Shown in pieces: positions 51,937-58,816 of a stretch of DNA of 64,000 nucleotides. Source of the stretch: SM23-73-3 sp964580215 (lineage in GTDB: Bacteria; Zixibacteria; MSB-5A5; SM1-73); the NCBI GenBank assembly GCA_964580215.1, contig CAZOJT010000002.1:1-64000 (forward strand), given 5' to 3'. Within the stretch, counting starts at the first letter, position 1. Each line of letters begins with the position of its first letter. The position numbers and the translations under genes are program-made. The notes below the pieces were generated by a model, which was not told the DNA's origin, ran no database searches, and saw only the letters and a list, made by a program, of their open reading frames with translations.

Positions 51937-53634
51937 CTACATTCTATCCGGTGCTTTTATCCCCAGAAGGGAAAGTCCGCTTTTCACAGTAACCTGTATT
52001 GCCTTGACCAGAAGCATGCGAGCTTGGGTGGATTTTTCATCTTCGGTTATGATTCTCTGCTTCTGATAAAAGCGATTGAAGATGGAGCAGAGATCAATCA
52101 AGAACGAACAGATAAAAGCAGGCTCGTAGCTTTCCCCGGCAAATCTTACCCTTCGAGGAAAATCCTCCAGCAATTTGACAAGGCTGCTCTCCTCGTCGGT
52201 TGAAAAAACTTTATAGTCTATCTCTTTGTGCACCGGCTTACCGTATTTCCGCAAAAGGCTACACAGACGGGCGTGGGTATATTGCACATACGGGGCGGTC
52301 TCTCCATCGAAGGAAAGCACCAGGTCCCAATCAAAATCTATGTCCTTGTTTCGACGGGTGGATAGATCGGCAAAGATTACTGCACCTATTCCCACATCAG
52401 TAGCTACCTCTTCTTTATTTTCCAGGTCTGGATTTTTCTCCTCTATGATTCCTTGAGCCAGTTGAATCGACTTGTTCAAGACGTCTTCCAAAAGGATTAT
52501 GTTACCCTTTCGGGTGGACATCATCTCCTGTTTGAACTTGATCCAGCCAAAGTCCACATGCACGCAATCCTTTGACCACTTATATCCTATGAGTTCCAGT
52601 ACTCTGAAGACCTGCTGGAAATGAAGCCTCTGAGCACTGCCCACCACGTAAAGCGATTTGTAAAAATGATAGGTGTTGTATCTATATATGGCGGCGGCGA
52701 TGTCCCGGGTAGCATATAAAGTTGCCTCGTCCTTTTTCTTCAAAAGGCAGGGAGGAAGATCGAACTTCTCCAGGTTGACGATCAAAGCATCCTGGCTAAT
52801 TTCTGCCAAACCTTTAGACTTAATTTGCTCAATGGTCTGATCCATAAACTGATTGTAAAGGCTTTCCCCGGCGTAGGAGTCAAATTCTATACCGAGCATC
52901 TGGTACACCCGGTCAAACTCCTGCAGGCTATAGTCTCTGAATTTTTTCCACAACTTGGTTGCCTCGTTATCGCCGTCTTCTAACCTCTTGAACCACACGC
53001 GGGCTTCTTCCTCCAGCTTGGCATCCTTTTCCGTCTCCTGGTGAAATCTAACATAAAGATCGTAAAGCGTGGATATGGGGTCTTGCAAAAATTCTTTCTC
53101 ATCCCCCCACATTCTGTAGGCTAAGATCACCTTTCCGAATTGCGTGCCCCAATCCCCCAGATGGTTGATACGAACGACACTAAATCCTAACTTTCTGAAA
53201 ATGTGATAGAGAGCGTTTCCGATTACGGTTGTTCTAAGATGTCCTATACCAAAAGGCTTGGCGATGTTAGGAGAGGAAAAGTCAATCACAACACTCTTGC
53301 CTTTGCCCATCTCATCCGAGCCATAATCAGCTTCCTGGTCGAATATCTGAGTGAGCACAAACTCAGCTAATTTGCTTTTATCCACTTTAAAATTAACATA
53401 GGGACCCATGGAGTAAATCTCCTGGATCAATTCAGTAGCATTCAGTCGGAGGGCAAGCTCACCCGCAATCTGGTGTGGTGCTTTCTTCAACTTTTTGCTC
53501 AGAGCAAAGCAGGGAAAGGCATAGTCCCCTAACTTCTCCTCCGGCGGAATCTCCACTAGGTCTCTGATCTCGTCTGGCGGGAGATCAATTCCTTTTGATA
53601 TGATCTTGACGATCTCTTCAACGAATTTGTTCAT
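51937..53634 (-). CDS. argS: Arginyl-tRNA synthetase
   Basis: 565 residues. N-terminal additional domain; HIGH motif as 'FSSPNIAKPFGIGHLRTTVIGN'; 'INHLGDWGTQFGKV'; KMSKS region as 'MMSTRKGNIILLEDVL'; DALR anticodon-binding domain near the C terminus ending 'VKSGLSLLGIKAPDRM'. Charges tRNA-Arg. Single-gene unit; no clear SD. Confidence 0.96.
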   Translation of the reverse strand: MNKFVEEIVKIISKGIDLPPDEIRDLVEIPPEEKLGDYAFPCFALSKKLKKAPHQIAGELALRLNATELIQEIYSMGPYVNFKVDKSKLAEFVLTQIFDQEADYGSDEMGKGKSVVIDFSSPNIAKPFGIGHLRTTVIGNALYHIFRKLGFSVVRINHLGDWGTQFGKVILAYRMWGDEKEFLQDPISTLYDLYVRFHQETEKDAKLEEEARVWFKRLEDGDNEATKLWKKFRDYSLQEFDRVYQMLGIEFDSYAGESLYNQFMDQTIEQIKSKGLAEISQDALIVNLEKFDLPPCLLKKKDEATLYATRDIAAAIYRYNTYHFYKSLYVVGSAQRLHFQQVFRVLELIGYKWSKDCVHVDFGWIKFKQEMMSTRKGNIILLEDVLNKSIQLAQGIIEEKNPDLENKEEVATDVGIGAVIFADLSTRRNKDIDFDWDLVLSFDGETAPYVQYTHARLCSLLRKYGKPVHKEIDYKVFSTDEESSLVKLLEDFPRRVRFAGESYEPAFICSFLIDLCSIFNRFYQKQRIITEDEKSTQARMLLVKAIQVTVKSGLSLLGIKAPDRM

Positions 53635-53763
53635 GCCAGTTTGAAGTTACAAACAAAAGTTGAAATTTGCAACTTAAAATTTGTGGACCTCGTTGGTAAC
53701 GGACACCCTCTCCGTTTCCCTCGCCATCACGGACGAGGGCGTCCGTGACGAACGAAAGAAACT
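53635..53763. repeat. Spacer hairpins after argS start
   Basis: 'CGTTGGTAACGGACACCC' and 'ACGGACGAGGGCGTCCGT' (about 53725-53750) form nested arms. No gene. Confidence 0.35.
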
Positions 53764-53861
53764 CTATTGGCAGGGCTAAATGCCCTGCCCTATGGGTGAT
53801 AAATCCTTGTCAACCCATAGAGGCGGGAATTTTCGTATGAATGCATACGCATATCCCGCCC
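53764..53861 (+). repeat. Composite ~100-bp repeat, copy 2
   Basis: CTATTGGCAGGGCTAAATGC ... CATAGAGGCGGGAATTTTCG, TATGAATGCATACGCATATC, CCGCC. Inverted relative to 42973-43071. Confidence 0.8.
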
Positions 53862-54018
53862 CTTAGGAAAGAGAGTTGGGAATGATAATCCGCCCAGACA
53901 GGCACCCGTCTGGGCGAAGGATTCATAGGGACAGTCCCCAACAAGCAGCAATGAGTAAATAATCCTACCGTTATAAACTATTGCTATCAAAGAAATTACA
54001 ACTTTTCAAAAGTTTTTC

Positions 54019-54065
54019 TTGACTTTTTTCCATGGGGAGCTAAATTAAAAATGTCTACTTAGACA
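54019..54065 (+). promoter_or_regulatory. Candidate promoter and operator upstream of the SBBP gene
   Basis: TTGACT (54019-54024), 16-base spacer, TAAATT (54041-54046). The palindrome ATGTCTA CT TAGACAT (54050-54065) sits at the expected transcription start, a position fit for a repressor site. Confidence 0.4.
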
Positions 54066-54109
54066 TTGAGTTAAACCTTCAACAAACCTTCATAGGAAAG
54101 GAGAGGATC

Positions 54110-55000
54110 ATGAATCCCAAAAAAGTCTTTGTCGGCATGATGGCTTTGGTGGCTGCTACGTTTGTCATTTCTTTAGCCTCAGCTTTTGGTCAAGTTGACA
54201 CTGCCTGGGTGAGAAGCTACAATGGACCTGCAAACGGCGATGATAATGCTTGGGCCACAGTTGTGGATAGTTGCGGCAATGTCTATGTAACAGGATGTAG
54301 CTGGAATGGGACGAACTATGACTATGCTACCACGAAGTATTATGTCGATGGAGATACTGCCTGGGTAAGAAGATATGATGGCCCGGGGAACAATGAGTAT
54401 GGGGGTCAAGCTATAGCCGTATATGGCTGTGACAGGGTCTACGTAGCTGGAATATGGTGCGAACCTGGTGGATATTGCCAAGAAGATTACACTATAGCTT
54501 ATGATGCTACTAACGGAGACCAGTTATGGATTGGCGAGTATGGTGGATTTGACGTTGCCGTAGATAGTTCTGGCAATGTCTATGTAACAGGAAAGTATAA
54601 CTCACCGTAAAGTATTACCCCAATGGGGCTATCGCCTGGGTAAAAACCTATGACGGATCCGGAGACGGCCTAGATGGAGTTCGGGCCATAGCCGTGGATG
54701 ATTCTGGCAATGTCTACGTGACAGGATACAGTGGCGGCATTGGGACGGGCGATGATTAATGCCACCATAAAGTATATTCAACTCACCTACATGCCGGGAG
54801 ATGTGAACAATGATTGGTTGGTGGATTTGGGGGATGTGCTTTATCTTATAAGTTACCTACACAAAGGAGGGCCAGAACCTCAGCCGGAGCTGTGTGTCGG
54901 CGAGGTGAACGGACAGGACCCGGTGGATTTAAGAGATCTACTTTATCTGATAAGCTATCTTTACAAAGGAGGTGCTCCACCCTTAGATGGTTGTGAATGA
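54110..55000 (+). pseudogene. Broken secreted SBBP-repeat/dockerin protein
   Basis: Starts with a good SD (AAAGGAGAGG) and a signal peptide ('MMALVAATFVISLASAFG'), then SBBP-type repeats 'DTAWVRSYNGPANGDDNAWATVVDSCGNVYVTGCSWNG', 'DTAWVRRYDGPGNN', ending early at 54610. A one-base change (TCA[A]CCGTAAAG) restores 'TVKYYPNGAIAWVKTYDGSGDG...SGNVYVTGYSGG'. A further extra A at about 54758 (GATTA[A]TGCC) hides 'DYATIKYIQLTYMPGDVNNDWLVDLGDVLYLISYLHKGG' and a second dockerin-type repeat to 55000. Joined, it would be about 296 residues. Either a pseudogene or a sequence with two indel errors. Confidence 0.75.
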
Positions 55001-55143
55001 TGAATTTGACGACCCAAAAATAATGCCGGTTGGCGACAATATTTGGGACGAGTTTACACTCTACCGTATATTTCATTTTTGTTGGTGGGGGAGTTTGATT
55101 TCCCGCACCATACCCCAAAAAGATTGTCTGCTACTTATTGCTC

Positions 55144-55199
55144 ACTGGGATGGTATCCATCCCCAGTCAATGTTGCTCGTGGATGATGACATCCACGAG
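55144..55199. repeat. GGATG-CATCC hairpin doublet
   Basis: CTGGGATGGtatCCATCCCCAG (about 55145-55166) and CTCGTGGATGatgaCATCCACGAG (55176-55199); same layout as 18966-19018. The rest of 55001-55288 has no gene. Confidence 0.55.
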
Positions 55200-55288
55200 G
55201 AGCCGTGGGAATTTTTAAATTCGGAACTTTGCTAGTAAGTGGAAATTATAGAGCAACTATTAAAGATCTCTGAAAAATAGTGGCGGCT

Positions 55289-55341
55289 GTAGTTGCTCGA
55301 TTTATCGAGCTAAAAAAACGCCCAATAAATTGGGCAACTAC
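55289..55341. repeat. Two-hairpin repeat, copy 2
   Basis: GTAGTTGCTCGATTTATCGA ... CGCCCAATAAATTGGGCAAC, reverse complement of 43184-43236 with several compensated changes in the hairpin arms. It forms the leader of pta. Confidence 0.8.
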
Positions 55342-55363
55342 ATTTTTAATAAAGAGGCTCAAA

Positions 55364-56353
55364 ATGGATGTAATTAACAAAATAAAAGAAAAGGCAAAAG
55401 CTAAAAGGAAAAAAGTGGTTCTGCCTGAGGGAGCAGAAGAGAGAATGATACAGGCAACCAAAAAGATTTTGGCTGAAGGTTTAGCCGGGGTCACTTTGTT
55501 GGGCGATGAGAGCCAAATCAAAAAACTGGCTCACTCCAATGATATGGATTTAAGCAAAGTAAAAGTGATCGCACCTGCCAACTCCGCCCAGTTCAATGAA
55601 TATGCTCAAGAATACCAAAAGCTTCGAAAGAAGAAGGGGGTCACTCTGGATCAAGCCAAGAAGATCATGATAAATCCTTTATTTTATGGAGCCATGATGG
55701 TAAGAAAAGGTGAGGTGGATGGATCTGTGGCTGGCTCGATCAATACCACCGGCGATGTGATGAGAGCGGCCATTCAGATCATTGGCACAGCGCCCGGCAT
55801 CAGTTCGGTATCCAGTTCATTTATTATGGTTCTGCCGGAATTTTTGGGCATAAAAGATAAGATATTCGTCTTTGCCGACTGTGCGGTAATTCCTGATCCG
55901 GATTCCTCCCAGCTTGCCTCTATCGCCGTCTCCTCCGCCAAGACACTGCAGGATCTGATAGGAGAGGAACCGAGGGTGGCTATGCTCTCCTTCTCCACCA
56001 AGGGAAGTGCCAAACATGAAATGGTGGATAAGGTGACGGAGGCAGCCCGAATCGCCAAAGAACTGAAGCCGGATCTTAAAATCGACGGTGAGCTTCAGGC
56101 GGACTCTGCCATTATCCCGAAGGTTGCACAGAAGAAATGCCCTGATAGCATCATCCGGGGAGAAGCAAATGTTTTGATCTTTCCGGATTTGAATTCGGGC
56201 AACATCGCCTACAAATTGGTTCAAAGGATGGCAAAGACAGAAGCCATCGGTCCCATAATTCAGGGGCTGGCAAAGCCAGCCAACGATCTTTCCCGGGGAT
56301 GCAGTGTGGACGATATTGTCAACGTGGTGGCTATTGCCATGACCATGGCTTAG
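55364..56353 (+). CDS. pta: Phosphate acetyltransferase (Pta, short form)
   Basis: 329 residues from the ATG at 55364 (SD AGAGG), the usual length of the catalytic-only Pta; an upstream in-frame start at 55280 would translate the repeat. 'KKVVLPEGAEERMIQATKKI', 'NPLFYGAMMVRKGEVDGSVAGSINTTGDVMRAAIQIIG', 'SSSFIMVL', 'FADCAVIPDPDSSQLASIAVSSA', 'MLSFSTKGSAKHEMVDKV', 'DGELQADSAIIPKVA', 'ANVLIFPDLNSGNIAYKLVQR'. Converts acetyl-CoA and phosphate to acetyl-phosphate. No ackA adjacent. Confidence 0.94.
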   Translation: MDVINKIKEKAKAKRKKVVLPEGAEERMIQATKKILAEGLAGVTLLGDESQIKKLAHSNDMDLSKVKVIAPANSAQFNEYAQEYQKLRKKKGVTLDQAKKIMINPLFYGAMMVRKGEVDGSVAGSINTTGDVMRAAIQIIGTAPGISSVSSSFIMVLPEFLGIKDKIFVFADCAVIPDPDSSQLASIAVSSAKTLQDLIGEEPRVAMLSFSTKGSAKHEMVDKVTEAARIAKELKPDLKIDGELQADSAIIPKVAQKKCPDSIIRGEANVLIFPDLNSGNIAYKLVQRMAKTEAIGPIIQGLAKPANDLSRGCSVDDIVNVVAIAMTMA

Positions 56354-56393
56354 AGAGAATCCCACTCCCTTTTGTCACCCTCTCCATTTTATG

Positions 56394-56420
56394 TTGAAAA
56401 TCCCGCCAGAGGCGGGGGAG
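56394..56420 (+). promoter_or_regulatory. CCCGCC/GGCGGG hairpin upstream of the next gene
   Basis: GTTGAAAATCCCGCC aga GGCGGGGGAG; third copy of the element at 308 and 2971. It lies about 24 bases before the ATG at 56444. Confidence 0.55.
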
Positions 56421-56443
56421 ATAGGGGGAAAGGTAAGAAACAA

Positions 56444-56869
56444 ATGAAGACAATTCGTTCCTTCTTCATAGCTGGTATAATTCAAGGGTCAAATACCAAA
56501 AAGATTCTGCATGATCAGGATTATCGGGATAAGATAAAAACAATTCTTCGGAAATACTTTCCTGAAGCTAAAATCTTCGACCCGGTTGAAAAACACCCTG
56601 ACTCTGTTAACTATGATTACAGGACCGGTGAATCGGTCTTTTTGGGCTATATAAAGTTGGCCACCCGGTGCGATTGTGTGATTGCTTATCTTCCTGGTGC
56701 CTCCATGGGAACTGCCATAGAGATGTGGGAATGTTATAAGAAGGAGGTGCCGATCTGGACCATAAGCCCGATGAAAGAGAATTGGTCGGTGAAGTTTCTG
56801 TCCACAAAAATATTCGAATCTTTGGATGTATTCGAAAAGTATTTGAAAACCACCTTCTCTGACAGATAA
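56444..56869 (+). CDS. Nucleoside 2-deoxyribosyltransferase-like protein
   Basis: 141 residues from the ATG at 56444 (GGGGGAAAGG upstream). 'RSFFIAGIIQGS', 'IFDPVEKHPDSVNYDY', 'FLGYIKLATRCDCVIAYLPGASMGTAIEMWECYKKEVPIWTISPM' gives the Rossmann-like fold and the 'GTAIEM' Glu of the nucleoside deoxyribosyltransferase/DUF4406 group. Substrate unknown; nucleotide salvage or nucleotide-derived signal processing are possible. Confidence 0.7.
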   Translation: MKTIRSFFIAGIIQGSNTKKILHDQDYRDKIKTILRKYFPEAKIFDPVEKHPDSVNYDYRTGESVFLGYIKLATRCDCVIAYLPGASMGTAIEMWECYKKEVPIWTISPMKENWSVKFLSTKIFESLDVFEKYLKTTFSDR

Positions 56870-56908
56870 AAGAGCTGCACTATAAATTGTAACGATACTG
56901 AATCACAT

Positions 56909-56935
56909 GTAGGGGCGGACCTCTGTGTCCGCCCG
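56909..56935. repeat. GTAGGGGCGGAC palindrome relative
   Basis: GTAGGGGCGGACCTCTGTGT then CCGCCCG; stem CGGGCGGAC/GTCCGCCCG-like, related to the 28-bp palindromes at 16614 and 45479. Confidence 0.5.
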
Positions 56936-56979
56936 AACTTTACAACGACAGATCATAAAAAAACGTCGAAAATATAAAC

Positions 56980-58749
56980 ATGATCATAAATTCCACTCTT
57001 ATTTTTTGCTTCATTCCTGAGCTAAAAGATGCACTCTTAGGACTAAGGATAGCGAAGGTCTTAATCTCCTCCGATCAGAAAGAGCTCCTGTTCTCACTCA
57101 GAGGCAAAAATAAAGAGACCAACCTTTATTTTTCCGCTCATCCTGAAAACTGCCGGATCGAGCTATGGGAAAAAGATGAAAAAGAAGGGCGCCAGCAGGA
57201 TTATCAGAAGACAAATCTTTTCGGGTTTGCCACAGGGGGATATGTTCAGAAAATAGAGCAGTTGGATTTCGATCGGGTGATCAAAGTCTCCTGCGAAAAA
57301 AGGACTCAATTTGGAGCGGGCGAATCGTTCACACTCATCTTTGAGTTGACCGGAAGGTATAGCAATGTGGTTCTGGTAAAGCAGGATGAAATGATGGTGG
57401 ATTGCCTGAGAAAGATCGATGCCACTCGAAACAGGTTCAGGCAAATTCTGCCGGGTGAAAAATATCTCCCCCTTCCCCCTCCTAAGAAGAGAAATCCTTT
57501 CTCCATCAAAAAAGAGAAATTCAGCGAACTGGTCCGAACTTTTGATAGCACTACATTTGAGTGGTTGATCTCTGGCTTTATGGGAATGGATGAATTTTTA
57601 GCACAGAAGATCATCATCGAGTCGGGACTCGATCTGGAAAAGAAAACTTCGCACCTCACTCAAGATGAAATTGAACACTTGTGGAGAATATTTTCTCAGA
57701 CTTTTGAACAGATATCAGATTATAATCTAACTTTTCAGATTGTAATTGGCACAGACGGCGATCTGAAAGCCATCAGTTGTGCGGATATTCCTTTTGTTCC
57801 GGATGATCAGAAAATCTATTGCGATAGCTTAAACTCTGCCATTAAACGTTTTTTCTCTGTTAAGCTCGAAAGGGAAAAAAGAAAGAAGGGGGTGAATAAA
57901 CTCTCTCAGGTTGTTCAACGGGCTTTGAAAAAGCTGAAGGAGAAAGAAAAAAAGATCGAAGATGATCTCAGACAAGCAGAAAGGTTTGAACAATACAAGA
58001 GATTTGGCGAGCTTTTGATGATGAACAAGCAAGATATCAAAAAGGGACAGACTTCGGTTGAACTTACCGACATATTTGATCCTGCACATCCTATAATGGA
58101 AATCCCTTTAGATCCCAAACTTACAGCGGTCAGGAGTGCGCAGAGCTATTTCAAAAAATACAAGAAAGCAAAAGACGCATTGAGCATAATAAAAAAGAGA
58201 AAGTCAGAGACCGAAGGTCAGATAGCTTGTCTGGAGGAAATCTCCAGGCAATTGAAAAAACATGATGAGAGGATTGACTTAGAAGAAATCAGACAGAGCT
58301 TGACCCGACTCGGATTTTTAAAAGAGCCAAAATCTCAGACCAAGAAGAAAAAAGAAAAGGGGTTTTCACCCAGAAGTTTTTTGACCGAAAGTGGCTGGGA
58401 GATTTTCGTGGGACGAAACAACAAAGAAAATGATTACTTAACCTTCAAATTTGCCCGTCCTAATGATCTTTGGTTTCATGCTCAGGACGTTCCAGGCTCC
58501 CATGTGTTGTTGAGAGGAAAAAACAAAAAGACAGAGCCTTCATCATTGGAAATAAAACAAGCCGCAAAGGTGGCGGCATATTTCAGCAAAGTTAGGGGAG
58601 AGAAGAAGGCAGAGGTGATTTACACTCAAGCCAAGTATGTGCGCAAGCCTAAAAGAGGAAAGCCGGGTTTGGCTCTGGTAGAAAGAGAAAAAACCATCCT
58701 GGTGAAACCCGAGTTGCCAGATAAAAAACCAGAGCCTAACTTAAGTTAG
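56980..58749 (+). CDS. rqcH: RqcH/NFACT-family ribosome quality-control protein
   Basis: 589 residues. NFACT-N (1-about 280) with the Asp-Arg pair D98-R99 ('LDFDRVIKV') needed for Ala-tail synthesis in known RqcH; HhH region; long charged coiled coil (about 290-450, 'KLKEKEKKIEDDLRQAERF'); NFACT-R (DUF814) with 'GWEIFVGRNNKENDYLTFKFARPNDLWFHAQDVPGSHVLLRG' (about 465-510). Binds stalled 50S subunits and recruits tRNA-Ala to add C-terminal Ala tails. No SD seen. The last codons coincide with a terminator palindrome. Confidence 0.88.
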   Translation: MIINSTLIFCFIPELKDALLGLRIAKVLISSDQKELLFSLRGKNKETNLYFSAHPENCRIELWEKDEKEGRQQDYQKTNLFGFATGGYVQKIEQLDFDRVIKVSCEKRTQFGAGESFTLIFELTGRYSNVVLVKQDEMMVDCLRKIDATRNRFRQILPGEKYLPLPPPKKRNPFSIKKEKFSELVRTFDSTTFEWLISGFMGMDEFLAQKIIIESGLDLEKKTSHLTQDEIEHLWRIFSQTFEQISDYNLTFQIVIGTDGDLKAISCADIPFVPDDQKIYCDSLNSAIKRFFSVKLEREKRKKGVNKLSQVVQRALKKLKEKEKKIEDDLRQAERFEQYKRFGELLMMNKQDIKKGQTSVELTDIFDPAHPIMEIPLDPKLTAVRSAQSYFKKYKKAKDALSIIKKRKSETEGQIACLEEISRQLKKHDERIDLEEIRQSLTRLGFLKEPKSQTKKKKEKGFSPRSFLTESGWEIFVGRNNKENDYLTFKFARPNDLWFHAQDVPGSHVLLRGKNKKTEPSSLEIKQAAKVAAYFSKVRGEKKAEVIYTQAKYVRKPKRGKPGLALVEREKTILVKPELPDKKPEPNLS

Positions 58750-58762
58750 GTTCTGGTTTTAT
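58729..58762 (+). terminator. Intrinsic terminator overlapping the rqcH stop codon
   Basis: CCAGAGCCTAACTT / AAGTTAGGTTCTGG followed by TTTTATTG. It encodes the last residues 'PEPNLS' and the stop. Same palindrome family as 12991-13018, so a mobile-looking repeat now serves as gene end. Confidence 0.7.
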
Positions 58763-58816
58763 TGTATAGGTTATCAACTGGAGAAATGAAATATTTGAGA
58801 TTCTCTTTCCCGAGGA

